A DNA stretch of 64,000 nt from contig CP132907.1 of NCBI GenBank assembly GCA_031446105.1, positions 310,001 through 374,000 of the forward strand, read 5' to 3'. The position numbers and the translations under genes are program-made. Below are positions 9,019 through 18,617 of the stretch, in pieces. The notes under the pieces were generated by a model. The model searched no databases. It saw nothing but the letters and a program-made list of their open reading frames with translations, and was not told the origin of the DNA. The first letter of the stretch is position 1. Each line of letters starts with the position of its first letter. The stretch is from Arsenophonus sp031446105. GTDB lineage: Bacteria > Pseudomonadota > Gammaproteobacteria > Enterobacterales > Enterobacteriaceae.

Positions 9019-9564
9019 ATGATAGTAATAAACAACATCTTAAATTTATATGTAATAATTGTAAGTATAATATTAACATTTAGCTTATCAACTATAGCAC
9101 TTAAAAATGATTCTAAAAAAGTAATTTATATTAATGCTTCCGAACAATTATTAAATTTAGAAAAAAATATTACCATCTTTACAAAAGATATTATTATAAA
9201 ACAAGGAAGCATTGATATTAGAGCGAATAAAGTAATTATTACTTATTCTAATTCTAAAAAAATAATTCTTGAAGCTTATGGAACACCTGTTACTTTTTAC
9301 CAATTACAAGAATATGGTAAACCAATTCAAGGACATAGCGATTTTATACGTTATGAAATGGAAAAAGAACGCATCATAATGACTGGTAATGCTTATCTTG
9401 AACAATTAGATAGTAATATTAGAGGCGATAAAATTACTTATTTCATAAAAACTAAACAAATGGAAGCTTTTAGTAATAAAGGAAAACAGGTAATCACCGT
9501 ATTATTACCTTACCAATTAAAAAAAATTTCAATAATGAAAAATAAAATTAATAAAAATGGCTAA
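9019..9564 (+). CDS. lptA: LptA, periplasmic LPS bridge protein
   Basis: Periplasmic protein that polymerises into the LPS bridge between LptC and LptD. 181 residues against 185 in E. coli. An N-terminal hydrophobic signal segment ends near residue 27 (STIALKND). The OstA/LptA-like region shows IDIRANKVII, YGTPVTFYQ and IIMTGNAYLEQ, matching the family pattern. Its last 8 bases overlap the start of lptB, which suggests translational coupling. Confidence 0.94.
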   Translation: MIVINNILNLYVIIVSIILTFSLSTIALKNDSKKVIYINASEQLLNLEKNITIFTKDIIIKQGSIDIRANKVIITYSNSKKIILEAYGTPVTFYQLQEYGKPIQGHSDFIRYEMEKERIIMTGNAYLEQLDSNIRGDKITYFIKTKQMEAFSNKGKQVITVLLPYQLKKISIMKNKINKNG

Positions 9565-10282
9565 ATTAATTGCAAAACATTTAGCAAAAAAAATCAAAAA
9601 TCATAAAGTTGTTGAAGATGTTAGTCTAGAAGTAAATTCAGGTGAAATTGTCGGTTTATTGGGTCCAAATGGTGCAGGTAAAACAACAACTTTTTATATG
9701 GTCGTTGGCATTATAGTGCGTGATACAGGAACAATAAGTATTGATAATGAAGATATTAGTTTACTTCCTCTTCACGAACGTGCTCGTAAAGGAATAGGTT
9801 ATTTACCACAAGAAGCTTCTATATTTCGACGTTTAACTGTTTATGAAAATTTAATGGCAATTTTAGAAATACGAAAAGATTTAAAATTTAACGAAAAACA
9901 AAAATGTATTAAAAATTTAATGAAGGAATTTTGCATTAGTCATTTAAAAAATGATTTAGGTCAATCTCTTTCTGGTGGAGAAAGACGTCGTGTAGAAATT
10001 GCTCGGGCTTTGGCAGCTAATCCTAAATTTATTCTTTTAGATGAACCTTTTGCCGGTGTAGATCCGATATCAGTATTAGATATAAAAAAAATAATTCAAC
10101 ATCTAAAAAAATATGGTTTAGGAGTATTAATTACAGACCATAATGTAAGAGAAACATTAGATGTTTGTGAACGTGCATATATTGTTAACCAAGGTCATCT
10201 TATTGCTCACGGAGCTCCTAAAGAAATATTAAGAAATAAACAAGTAAAACGTGTTTATTTAGGAGAGAATTTTCGACTTTAA
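9557..10282 (+). CDS. lptB: LptB, ATPase of the LPS export ABC transporter
   Basis: Cytoplasmic ATPase that drives LPS extraction from the inner membrane together with LptF and LptG. 241 residues, the exact E. coli length. Walker A GPNGAGKTT at 36-44, Q-loop YLPQEASIF, signature LSGGERRR at 138-145, Walker B ILLDEP around 159-164 and the H-loop ITDHNVRET are all intact. Overlaps lptA by 8 bases. In E. coli rpoN follows; here it is missing. Confidence 0.97.
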   Translation: MAKLIAKHLAKKIKNHKVVEDVSLEVNSGEIVGLLGPNGAGKTTTFYMVVGIIVRDTGTISIDNEDISLLPLHERARKGIGYLPQEASIFRRLTVYENLMAILEIRKDLKFNEKQKCIKNLMKEFCISHLKNDLGQSLSGGERRRVEIARALAANPKFILLDEPFAGVDPISVLDIKKIIQHLKKYGLGVLITDHNVRETLDVCERAYIVNQGHLIAHGAPKEILRNKQVKRVYLGENFRL

Positions 10283-10620
10283 AATAAATTTTTATATATT
10301 AATTTTATATATTATAACATATACAATTTATTTTTATATTTTTTTTAAAAATCTTAAAATTTTTTACTTAAAACTATTAATATAAATAAAGCGATTTTTT
10401 TAAAAATTAACAAAAATATAACATTATTTTATAATACATAAAATTAGAAATTAATATCAATCAACTTTTTAAAAACTACTAAAAAATATTTATTAATCAT
10501 TACTATAAAAAATAAATAATTATGTAATATATATTATAACACATATATTTTTTTACTTTCTAATCAGAATAAATTGTAAAAATCTGATATAACTATAATT
10601 TAAAAAAAATAACAAAAATA
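10283..10620. other. Spacer at the position of rpoN and hpf
   Basis: 338 bases of nearly pure A/T where E. coli has rpoN and hpf. No coding remnant is visible. Two similar stretches of the form TATATATTATAACA occur near its left (about 10305) and right (about 10530) parts, possibly chance in such biased sequence. A promoter for ptsN may lie shortly before 10620. Confidence 0.5.
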
Positions 10621-11088
10621 ATGAAAAATGAAGAAAAAATATCATTAAAATCGTTATTAACAAAATCATGTACATTAAATAATGTACATTGCAAAAGCAA
10701 AAAACGTGCTTTAGAAATTGTTAGTGAAGTATCTGCAAATGTACTTAATATACCTATAAATATAGTTTTTAATGCATTATTAACACGTGAAAAAGTTGGT
10801 AATACTGTTATAGGAAGAGGGATAGCCATTCCTCATGGAAAAATATATAACAGCAATTCATCCAAAGTAATAGGTGTACTAATTCATCTAAATCAAACAA
10901 TTATTTTTGACGAAATTGACAATCAATTAGTTGATTTATTATTTGCATTACTTATTCCTTCAGAATCATGCAATAAATATTTAGATATAATTGCTTTAAT
11001 TACTAAAAAATTTACAAATAAAAACTTATGTCGTCGATTAAGATCTGCAAAAAGTAATGAGGAACTATATAAATTTATTATTGAATAA
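10621..11088 (+). CDS. ptsN: PtsN, nitrogen PTS EIIA protein
   Basis: EIIA-Ntr protein, the terminal phosphate acceptor of the regulatory nitrogen-PTS relay; in E. coli it affects potassium transport and phosphate signalling. 155 residues against 163. The phosphorylated histidine is His72 in RGIAIPHGK, intact. The rest keeps the PTS EIIA type-2 fold pattern (LTREKVGNTVIGRG before it, VDLLFALLIP after it). It lies between the lptB and rapZ genes as in E. coli, but rpoN and hpf are lost and npr is not seen after rapZ. Confidence 0.95.
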   Translation: MKNEEKISLKSLLTKSCTLNNVHCKSKKRALEIVSEVSANVLNIPINIVFNALLTREKVGNTVIGRGIAIPHGKIYNSNSSKVIGVLIHLNQTIIFDEIDNQLVDLLFALLIPSESCNKYLDIIALITKKFTNKNLCRRLRSAKSNEELYKFIIE

Positions 11089-11156
11089 ATATATGTTTTA
11101 AATACATATCCATTAATTATGGAAAAAAAAATTAAGGGGGTAAATAATCACTACTC

Positions 11157-12002
11157 ATGGTCCTGATGATAATCAGTGGGCGTTCTGGTTCTGGTAAATC
11201 TGTTGCTTTAAGAGCACTAGAAGACATGGGTTTTTATTGTGTTGATAATTTACCAGTAAGTTTATTGCCAGAATTAATAACTACTTTAATTAAACAAAAA
11301 ACTTTTGCTGCTGTAAGTATTGATATTCGAAATATGCCAAAAAATCCAATAATTTTTGAAAAAATTTTTAAAAAATTATCAATTTTTTTTCCTAAAATAC
11401 TTTTTCTTGATGCTAACCACAATACATTAATAAGAAGATATAGTGATACACGACGACTTCATCCACTTTCCAATCAAAATTTATCACTAGAGAATGCTAT
11501 TAATGCAGAAAACAAATTATTAGAATCTCTGAGAACACGAGCAGATTTAATTATAGATACTTCTGATATGTCTGTTCACAGATTAGCTGAAATACTACAG
11601 GTACATTTATTGGGAAAAAAAAAGCGTGAAATTACTATAGTTTTTAAATCTTTTGGATTTAAATATGGTATTCCGATTGATGCTGATTATGTATTCGATG
11701 TACGTTTTTTACCTAATCCACATTGGAATCCAAAATTACGTCAAATGACCGGTCTAGATCGTCCTATTGCTGATTTCTTAAATAGACATACAGAAGTACA
11801 TAATTTTATTTATCAAACGTGCAATTATATTGAATTATGGTTACCAATGTTAGAATCTAATAATCGTAGTTATTTGACTATTGCCATTGGTTGTACTGGA
11901 GGAAAACATCGTTCCGTTTATATAGCCGAAAAATTAGCAAATTATTTTCAATCTCAAGGTAAAAATGTACAATCTCGCCACCGAACGCTAGAAAAAATAT
12001 AA
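11157..12002 (+). CDS. rapZ: RapZ, RNase adapter protein
   Basis: In E. coli RapZ binds sRNAs GlmY and GlmZ and recruits RNase E to cut GlmZ, tuning GlmS and hence amino-sugar supply. 281 residues against 284. Walker A GRSGSGKS at 8-15 is intact, and the RNA-binding C-terminal domain is very conserved, with GCTGGKHRSVYIAE and SRHRTLEK. The only strong purine run before the start is AAGGGGG at 11134-11140, about 16 bases from the ATG, an unusually long spacing. Convergent with pmbA. Confidence 0.97.
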   Translation: MVLMIISGRSGSGKSVALRALEDMGFYCVDNLPVSLLPELITTLIKQKTFAAVSIDIRNMPKNPIIFEKIFKKLSIFFPKILFLDANHNTLIRRYSDTRRLHPLSNQNLSLENAINAENKLLESLRTRADLIIDTSDMSVHRLAEILQVHLLGKKKREITIVFKSFGFKYGIPIDADYVFDVRFLPNPHWNPKLRQMTGLDRPIADFLNRHTEVHNFIYQTCNYIELWLPMLESNNRSYLTIAIGCTGGKHRSVYIAEKLANYFQSQGKNVQSRHRTLEKI

Positions 12003-12131
12003 ATGAGAAGTATATATAACTTAAAATTTTATTTAATAAAACACTATATTTAAAAAATATAATTTATAAATTATTTATAAAATATATTGATAGATAATAT
12101 CTAAATACTATAATCTTTTTATAAAAAATTA

Positions 12132-13472
12132 TTATAATCCAGAAACACAGATTTCTGACAATAATAAAGAACCACATTGAATTTTTCCACGAGTGTCAAT
12201 ATCATTCCCTATCATTACTATATTAGACCACATATCTTTTAAATTCCCTACAATCGTAATTTCGCTAACAGGATACTTGATTACTCCATTTTCTACCCAA
12301 AATCCACAAGCTCCCCTAGAATAATTTCCATTAATTAAACTAACTCCTTGTCCCATTAATTCAGTTATAACTAATCCCTTCCACATTTCTTTTAATAAAG
12401 CATTAAAATCTAATTCTTGATGTGTAATAAACCAATTATGAATACCACTAGCATGACCAGTACTTTTTAAACCCAATTTACGTCCAGAATAGCTATTTAA
12501 CAACCATGTTTGTAGTATTCCTTGATCAACAATATTACATTGATTTGTTTTTACTCCTTCATCATCAAAAGGAGAAGAAGCTAAACCACCAATTAAATGT
12601 GGTTTTTCTTTAATGGTTAACCAAGAAGGAAAAATTTTTTTACCTAAATCATGCAACAAAAAAGATGATTTCCTGTAAATATTATAACCACTAATAGAAT
12701 GCACTAAATGATAAAACAATTCAGCAGCTATTTCTGCGACAAAAATAACTGCAGTTTTCATTGTATATATTTTTTTTGGATAAAGACGTGATAAAGCTCT
12801 ATTTGCAGCATTATATCCAACACACTGAGGCGATTGCAAATCTTCTAATTTACGTGCTACAGTATAATAATTCGCTCTTTCCATCGAATTATTTTCTTGA
12901 GCAATCACACAACTTGATATTGAATGTTGACTTAAACAATAACTTTGCAACATTTCAGCAGTATTGCCAAATACTTTAATTCCATAGTAACTATTAAAGT
13001 TCCCGCCCTCTGTATTTTTAATTTTTTTATCTGTTTTTAAGGCAGAAATTTCTGCTTGACTAGCCAATTGAATGGCTTTTTTAAAATCCATATCAAATGG
13101 ATAAAATAACTTTAAATCTATTGCTTTATAAGCTAAAAGATCGATATCTGGTAAACCAACAAAGGGGTCTTCTGATACATATTTAGCAATATCAAAAGCT
13201 AATTTTACAGTATTTTCAATTATTTTTAGATTTAAATTAGTAGAAGATGCAATTCCTTTACAATTTTTATAATATACTATAACATGAAATAAATGATCAC
13301 TGTTAAATTCAATATTTTCAATTTTACCAAAACGTGTGCTAACATTAATTCCTTTTATTGTATTAACAAGTACCTCTGCTGCATCACATTTTTTTTTTGC
13401 TATAGATAATGCAAATTTAACTTTTTCTTCTAATTCTTTGCGTTGTAAAAAAAGATTTTCTATGAAATTCAT
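12132..13472 (-). CDS. pmbA: PmbA (TldE), partner of the TldD metalloprotease
   Basis: Non-catalytic half of the TldD/TldE heterodimeric protease, known from microcin B17 maturation and CcdA turnover. 446 residues against 450 in E. coli. Recognised by the stretches NTEGGNFNSYYGIKVFGN, KSTGHASGIHNW and ELMGQGVSLINGNYSRGA. It lacks the zinc motif, as expected for this subunit. An A10 tract (plus-strand T at 13389-13398) codes for three lysines in frame. In E. coli pmbA is far from tldD; here they are neighbours, 200 bases apart in the same direction. Confidence 0.96.
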   Translation of the reverse strand: MNFIENLFLQRKELEEKVKFALSIAKKKCDAAEVLVNTIKGINVSTRFGKIENIEFNSDHLFHVIVYYKNCKGIASSTNLNLKIIENTVKLAFDIAKYVSEDPFVGLPDIDLLAYKAIDLKLFYPFDMDFKKAIQLASQAEISALKTDKKIKNTEGGNFNSYYGIKVFGNTAEMLQSYCLSQHSISSCVIAQENNSMERANYYTVARKLEDLQSPQCVGYNAANRALSRLYPKKIYTMKTAVIFVAEIAAELFYHLVHSISGYNIYRKSSFLLHDLGKKIFPSWLTIKEKPHLIGGLASSPFDDEGVKTNQCNIVDQGILQTWLLNSYSGRKLGLKSTGHASGIHNWFITHQELDFNALLKEMWKGLVITELMGQGVSLINGNYSRGACGFWVENGVIKYPVSEITIVGNLKDMWSNIVMIGNDIDTRGKIQCGSLLLSEICVSGL

Positions 13473-13672
13473 TAGATTGATCCAAAATAAAAGATGTATA
13501 TCTTAAAATTTTTATTTATTTTATCAGAAATTTAAATTGCCCTTAAATTAAAATACTATTGCAAAAATTTTTTAAAAAAAATATCACAAAAAATATAAGT
13601 AATTTTATTATATATAAAATTTAATAAAATAATAAAGATTGATAAAAAATTTATAATAAAATTATATAAAAA

Positions 13673-15120
13673 TTATATTTCTGTCCCACCAACTGTTATA
13701 CTTTCTAATTTTAATGTCGGTTGACCTACTCCAACAGGAATACTTTGACCTTCTTTTTTACAAGTGCTAATACCACTATCAATTTTTAAATCATTGCCAA
13801 CCATTGAAATTTTCTGCATAATATCTTTACCAGATCCAATTAATGTTACTCCTTTTATAGGTTTAGTAATTTTCCCATTTTCAATTAAATAAGCTTCTAA
13901 AGTTGAAAATACAAATTTTCCAGAAGTAATATCAACTTGTCCACCAGAAAAATTAGGTGCATAAATACCTCGATGTACACTATCTATAATTTCTTCAGGC
14001 ATTGATTTTCCTGCTAATAAATAGGTATTGGTCATACGGGGCATGGGTAAATGTGCATAAGATTCACGTCTTCCATTTCCGGTAGAACAAGTGTTCATCA
14101 ATCGTGCGTTCATTTTATCTTGCATATATTTTTTTAAAATTCCATTTTCGATTAAAATATTATATTTACCCGACACACCTTCATCATCAATTGCCAAAGA
14201 CCCTCTATGACCGAATAATGTAGAATCATCGACAACAGTGCAAAGTTCCGAAGCAACTTTTTTTCCTAATTGATTGCTAAAAACAGATGTCTCTCGACGA
14301 CTAAAATCACCTTCAAGACCATGTCCTACTGCTTCATGTAACAAAATACCTGGAATACCTGCCCCTAATACAACAGGCATTCTTCCTGCTGGAGCAGGAA
14401 TAGCTTGAAGATTTATTAATGCTATTCTTACGGCTTCTCTAACGTAATATTCTACTAAAAATTTACCTTCATTTTTTTTAAAAAAATATTGATAATCATA
14501 ACGAACACTGCATCCGCTAAATCCACATTCACGTTTTCCTTTATCTTCAACTAATACTTTAATTGATAAACATACTAATGGACGCAAATCAGCAGCCAAT
14601 GTCGAATCTGTTGCTACAATTAAAATATGTTCATAAATTCCCGATAGATCAATATTAACTTCTTTTACTCTTGAATCCTCTGATCTTGCAATTTTATCAA
14701 TATACTTTAAAAATTCTATTTTTTCTTCCTGATGTATTAATTCTAATGGATTACTTATAGGATAAACAGATTTATAATGAACATTATTTAAAATACACTT
14801 TTTTTTTTACTTTTTTTAGTTAAAAAACCACATGCTATACGTGCACTTTTATATAATGTTTCTAAATTTATTTTATTAGTATAAGAAAATCCTGTTTTAT
14901 CATGATCAATAACACGAATACCAACACCTTCATCAATATTATAATAACCTGTTTTAATAATTTTATTTTCTAATTCTAATTTTTCATAAAATAGTGATTG
15001 AAAAAAAAGATCAGCATAATCCATTTTTTTTTCTGTAAGTAATTCTAAAACATCCTGAAGATGTTGATAATTTAAATTGTTTGATGTAAGAAAATGTTCA
15101 GTAACAATATTTAAACTCAT
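13673..15120 (-). pseudogene. tldD: TldD zinc metalloprotease, one-base frameshift in an A10 tract
   Basis: Catalytic subunit of the TldD/PmbA protease. The first 110 codons (from ATG at 15120) read TldD's N-terminus, then run out of frame in ten A (sense strand; plus-strand T at 14799-14808). Adding one A restores a frame through CILNNVHYKS and ATDSTLAADLRPLV into the remaining C-terminal 308 codons with no further stop. The joined product would be 482 residues against 481 in E. coli. The zinc motif HEAVGH and the GQVDITSGKFVFST region are intact, and the part after the shift shows no decay. So it is either a very young pseudogene, a sequencing error, or a gene rescued by transcriptional slippage. 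Confidence 0.93.
14799..14808 (-). repeat. A10 homopolymer causing the tldD frame change
   Basis: Ten T on the plus strand, ten A in the tldD message. A neighbouring A7 tract cannot be the corrected site, because adding one A there gives an immediate stop. Eleven (or eight) A at this site are needed to connect the two halves of TldD. Confidence 0.9.
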
Positions 15121-15950
15121 ATTTATTTACCCATTTTTATTGCATGTAATATTTTATAAAATAAAAAAAATAATATTAATTTTTATGATTTTAATCATAA
15201 TAGTTTTTATATTTTTTAATATTTTTTATAATTTCTTAATTTTAAAAAACCTGATAAATTTATTAAAAAATTTTTAAGTTTTATAAAATATAAATACCAA
15301 TAAAATTTATTATTTTTTAATAAAAAAAATCAAATTTTATATTACTACTAAATATATTAATAATATTTTTATTTATAAAATATATAAAAATTTATCAATA
15401 TTAAAATTTTTTAAAAGCAATAAATAATAATATTTCAAAAATTTTGTTTTAAATTTATATTAAAAATCATTATTTAAAAAATTAACATCAAATTTTAAAA
15501 ATATATTATATATTTATATAACAAATATAAATTAAATTAATTTTAAATATTAACTATCGTCGTAATATTTAAAATTGTATCTAAATTGAACAAATAAATC
15601 ATTATTTTTTTACTCTTAAAAAATTTTTTAAAAATTTTATGATATTTATTTGAGTATTTTATTTTGTATATTTTTAAAAATTAATAAAATTATTTATTAA
15701 ATATTTTTTTCAAATTTTATTTCTTTTTTATAGTTTTTGGAAAATATTTTTTTAAACTTATATAATCAAAAGTATAAAAACTTTTTAAATTTTGTCATTG
15801 TGTACTTTTAGAAAAAAATTATTTTTCTTAAAAGATTATTTTTTGTAAGTTAGAAAACTCTTTTTATTTTTTTGTAAAAATAAAAAAATATTTTTATATT
15901 CAACATTATTATATAAAATAATTAATTTACTTTGTTTTTTAAATATCACT
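15121..15950. other. Spacer between truncated yhdP and tldD, probable yhdP 3' graveyard
   Basis: 830 bases of A/T-rich sequence directly after the shortened yhdP. In E. coli the last roughly 480 codons of yhdP would lie here. The first 120 bases (to about 15836) are open in the next reading frame after the yhdP stop and give a weakly YhdP-like stretch; beyond this I see nothing readable. Confidence 0.5.
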
Positions 15951-18296
15951 TCAAAGTGGAATATTAATATATATTTTTCCATATGAAGTAGTAATTCCAG
16001 ACAAATAACGTACAATAAATTGTGGCAAAATAAAAAATTTATCAAATTGCCAATTACCAGAAAAATTAATATTAATATAATAATTTTTTTTTGTTTTTAT
16101 TGTTTTTAATATTAAATTTACAGGTTGTCCAAACCATTCAGCACGTAATTTTTTACTTTCAAAATTACTATTTTTAAAATAAATATATCCAGTTAATTTT
16201 TTGATTTTTTTATCAAAAATATAAATATCATTTTTATCAAAACCTATTCTTCCACTAAAAATAAAAGTATGAGGATATTCTTCCAGGGGAATAGAAAGCA
16301 TTAATTGACTGGTAAGTTTACCATGTATTTTTACTAAATTTAATATTTTAACAATTTTTCTTTTGATAGGTGTACGAATCAAATAATTTTTTAATGCTTC
16401 TGTATCACCATGAACTTTTAATCTTATTAATAATCTTGAATGACCATAATTAGTAATATTTCCATTTATATCTAATATTTCTATATCACCCAATTTTATT
16501 TTATTAGAAGATATATGCAATCTATTTCGTTCAAAATTTAAATCTACATCTAAATTTAAAATTCTGGGCCAATTATTTTCATATTGAACAATTGCTGATC
16601 GTAAAGGTATAAAAAATTGAAATTGTCCGTTATTTTCTTTAAAAGAAAAATTATGTGGGTTACCATGAAATAATAAAGTTGCTTCATCTACATGACCAGA
16701 AATAATAGTTTTTTTTAAATAATTATTTAATTTTTTTCCTATAAACAACTGGGGGAAATAATGCCAAACATCATTAATATTTTTTGATTTAGCACCAGCT
16801 AAAACACTTAATATGGATTGATTTTTATTTTCTATTAAATAACGAAAATTACCACTAATCCATAATGATTTTGTCTGCAAATTTATATTTTTACCTAAAA
16901 TTAAATTTAATTTATTTTTTCTAGACCAAAAAATCTTTCCACATCCACTAGAGATATATAATGGAATTTGAAAGATTGATCTATATTCAATCTTGCTATT
17001 ATTTAAATTAAAATAAAATACCCCTCCTAAATAACCACCTTTAAATGATCCACTAAAATTATTGATGGCAAATATATTATTAATTTTTTTTAAACTCATA
17101 TTATTCCAAATAATATCAATTAAAGTTTTTTCTGGATATTTAGGTATAATATCTAATATTAATCTAACAATTTTTCCTTTTAGTTTATATTTTTTAATAT
17201 CATCAATAAAATCAGGCATAAAAAAAGAAAAAATAGAAAAAAAAGAGCTTAATTCCTCTAATGCAATATCTCTAAGTACGATGCTCCAATAATCTTGATT
17301 TTGATATTTTTCTGATTTTGGAAAATAAAAAAAAGATGCTTGACCTTCAAGCCACTTCTTTTGATCTGTCTTTAAATTTTGTAATTTTGGAAAATAAAAC
17401 AACCAATTTTGTTCTTGATGTTTTATAGTTAAATATAAATTTCTAAAAGATATTTGATGTTTTTCTTTGTCTAAATTCCAATTTATATTTCCATTATCAA
17501 AATAAATTTGCCCATCCTCAATACGATTATTTTTTATTACAATCCAAGTGGAAAAACTAAACACTGAATTTTCTAAATGTATCTTACTATTTATAAAATA
17601 ATTTAACCAAGGATATAAATTAACGTTAACACCATGTAAATATACCATTCCTTGATTCATATTATTATTTTTATGATAAAAATTAATTTTAATTTGAATA
17701 ATATTTTGATCTGTTTTTTTTTCAAAAAGGTCAAAATTTATTATACCTTCTCCTAAATGATGGTCATTTTTATTTAACCATATAAATTCTGGAATATTTA
17801 ATCTTTTTTTTTCTAAAAAAGGCGATAAAAAGTTTATATGACTATCTTTAAAAATTAAAGCATGAATTCTCTTAAAAAAAACATTATTAAAAATATCTAA
17901 TTTATAACAATTAAAATTAGCTTCATCAATAATATTTAAAAGTGAACAATAACTACAATGCAATTGATACAAAGCAATTTCGTGAAAAAATAAATTAAAA
18001 GAAAATAATGAACGCCATATATCTAATAAAAATGTTATTTCTTTGATTTTAATATTTATTTTTTCAGAAAAAATATTAACATCAGAAACAATAAATTTTG
18101 GACGGAAAAAAGTAAATTTTATTTTAAAATCTTTAATTTTTAATGGGATCCCAGTTAATAAATAAATATTTTCTTCAAATTGATTTTTATATAAATTAAT
18201 TTGAAAAACAAAAAAATGGGATACAATAAAAAATAAAAAAAATATAACCAGTATAATTTTAATTCTATATACTAATAAATTAACTATTTTTTTCAC
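15951..18296 (-). CDS. yhdP: YhdP, AsmA-like envelope protein, C-terminally truncated
   Basis: YhdP is a large inner-membrane anchored AsmA-like protein implicated in phospholipid transport to the outer membrane. This gene codes for 781 residues against 1266 in E. coli. The N-terminal membrane helix (about residues 8-31) and the YhdP repeats are recognisable: ARG-like NFRYL before SILSVLAGAKS, then YFPQLFIGKKLNNYLKKTIISG, EATLLFHGNP, and NFSGNWQ near the end. It stops after GKIYINIPL, which aligns with GKVGIDLP of E. coli, so about 480 C-terminal residues are missing. Whether the remainder works is unknown. A TATAAT (18342-18347, minus) lies about 45 bases upstream. Confidence 0.85.
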   Translation of the reverse strand: MKKIVNLLVYRIKIILVIFFLFFIVSHFFVFQINLYKNQFEENIYLLTGIPLKIKDFKIKFTFFRPKFIVSDVNIFSEKINIKIKEITFLLDIWRSLFSFNLFFHEIALYQLHCSYCSLLNIIDEANFNCYKLDIFNNVFFKRIHALIFKDSHINFLSPFLEKKRLNIPEFIWLNKNDHHLGEGIINFDLFEKKTDQNIIQIKINFYHKNNNMNQGMVYLHGVNVNLYPWLNYFINSKIHLENSVFSFSTWIVIKNNRIEDGQIYFDNGNINWNLDKEKHQISFRNLYLTIKHQEQNWLFYFPKLQNLKTDQKKWLEGQASFFYFPKSEKYQNQDYWSIVLRDIALEELSSFFSIFSFFMPDFIDDIKKYKLKGKIVRLILDIIPKYPEKTLIDIIWNNMSLKKINNIFAINNFSGSFKGGYLGGVFYFNLNNSKIEYRSIFQIPLYISSGCGKIFWSRKNKLNLILGKNINLQTKSLWISGNFRYLIENKNQSILSVLAGAKSKNINDVWHYFPQLFIGKKLNNYLKKTIISGHVDEATLLFHGNPHNFSFKENNGQFQFFIPLRSAIVQYENNWPRILNLDVDLNFERNRLHISSNKIKLGDIEILDINGNITNYGHSRLLIRLKVHGDTEALKNYLIRTPIKRKIVKILNLVKIHGKLTSQLMLSIPLEEYPHTFIFSGRIGFDKNDIYIFDKKIKKLTGYIYFKNSNFESKKLRAEWFGQPVNLILKTIKTKKNYYININFSGNWQFDKFFILPQFIVRYLSGITTSYGKIYINIPL

Positions 18297-18341
18297 TCAA
18301 TATTTCCTGCAAAAAAAAGTTTTTAAAATATTTTATCTTGC

Positions 18342-18347
18342 ATTATA
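18342..18347 (-). promoter_or_regulatory. Possible -10 box upstream of yhdP
   Basis: A perfect TATAAT on the minus strand in a locally less A/T-biased stretch (GTATCGTATAATGCAAG), about 45 bases before the yhdP start. The matching -35 is poor (TCTTTA at a 17-base spacing), and TATAAT is common by chance in this genome, so this is only a suggestion. Confidence 0.3.
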
Positions 18348-18617
18348 CGATACTCAATTGTAATTAAAGAGTGATTTAATTCATCGTTCAAAGAAACATT
18401 TTTTTAAGAAATTGTAACTAAAAAGTCTTAAATTTATATAATATAAAAATAATTATTAGAAATAATGATATCAAAAAAATAATATTTATTATGCAAAAAA
18501 ATACTTTTAATATATATAACATTAAAAAAATATTTAAATTTTTATTCTAAAAAATGTTTTAATAAAAATCTTTTTAAACATAATTATATGATAAATAAAA
18601 AAATAAAAATACAACAA

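Noticed and set aside
14811..14817. The A7 tract next to A10 as the tldD frameshift site
   Set aside because: Adding one A there produces an immediate stop, so only the A10 tract restores the frame.
15077..15277. 66-codon open frame across the tldD start
   Set aside because: Composition is pure A/T spacer (Ile/Phe/Leu-rich), no ribosome-binding site, no similarity.
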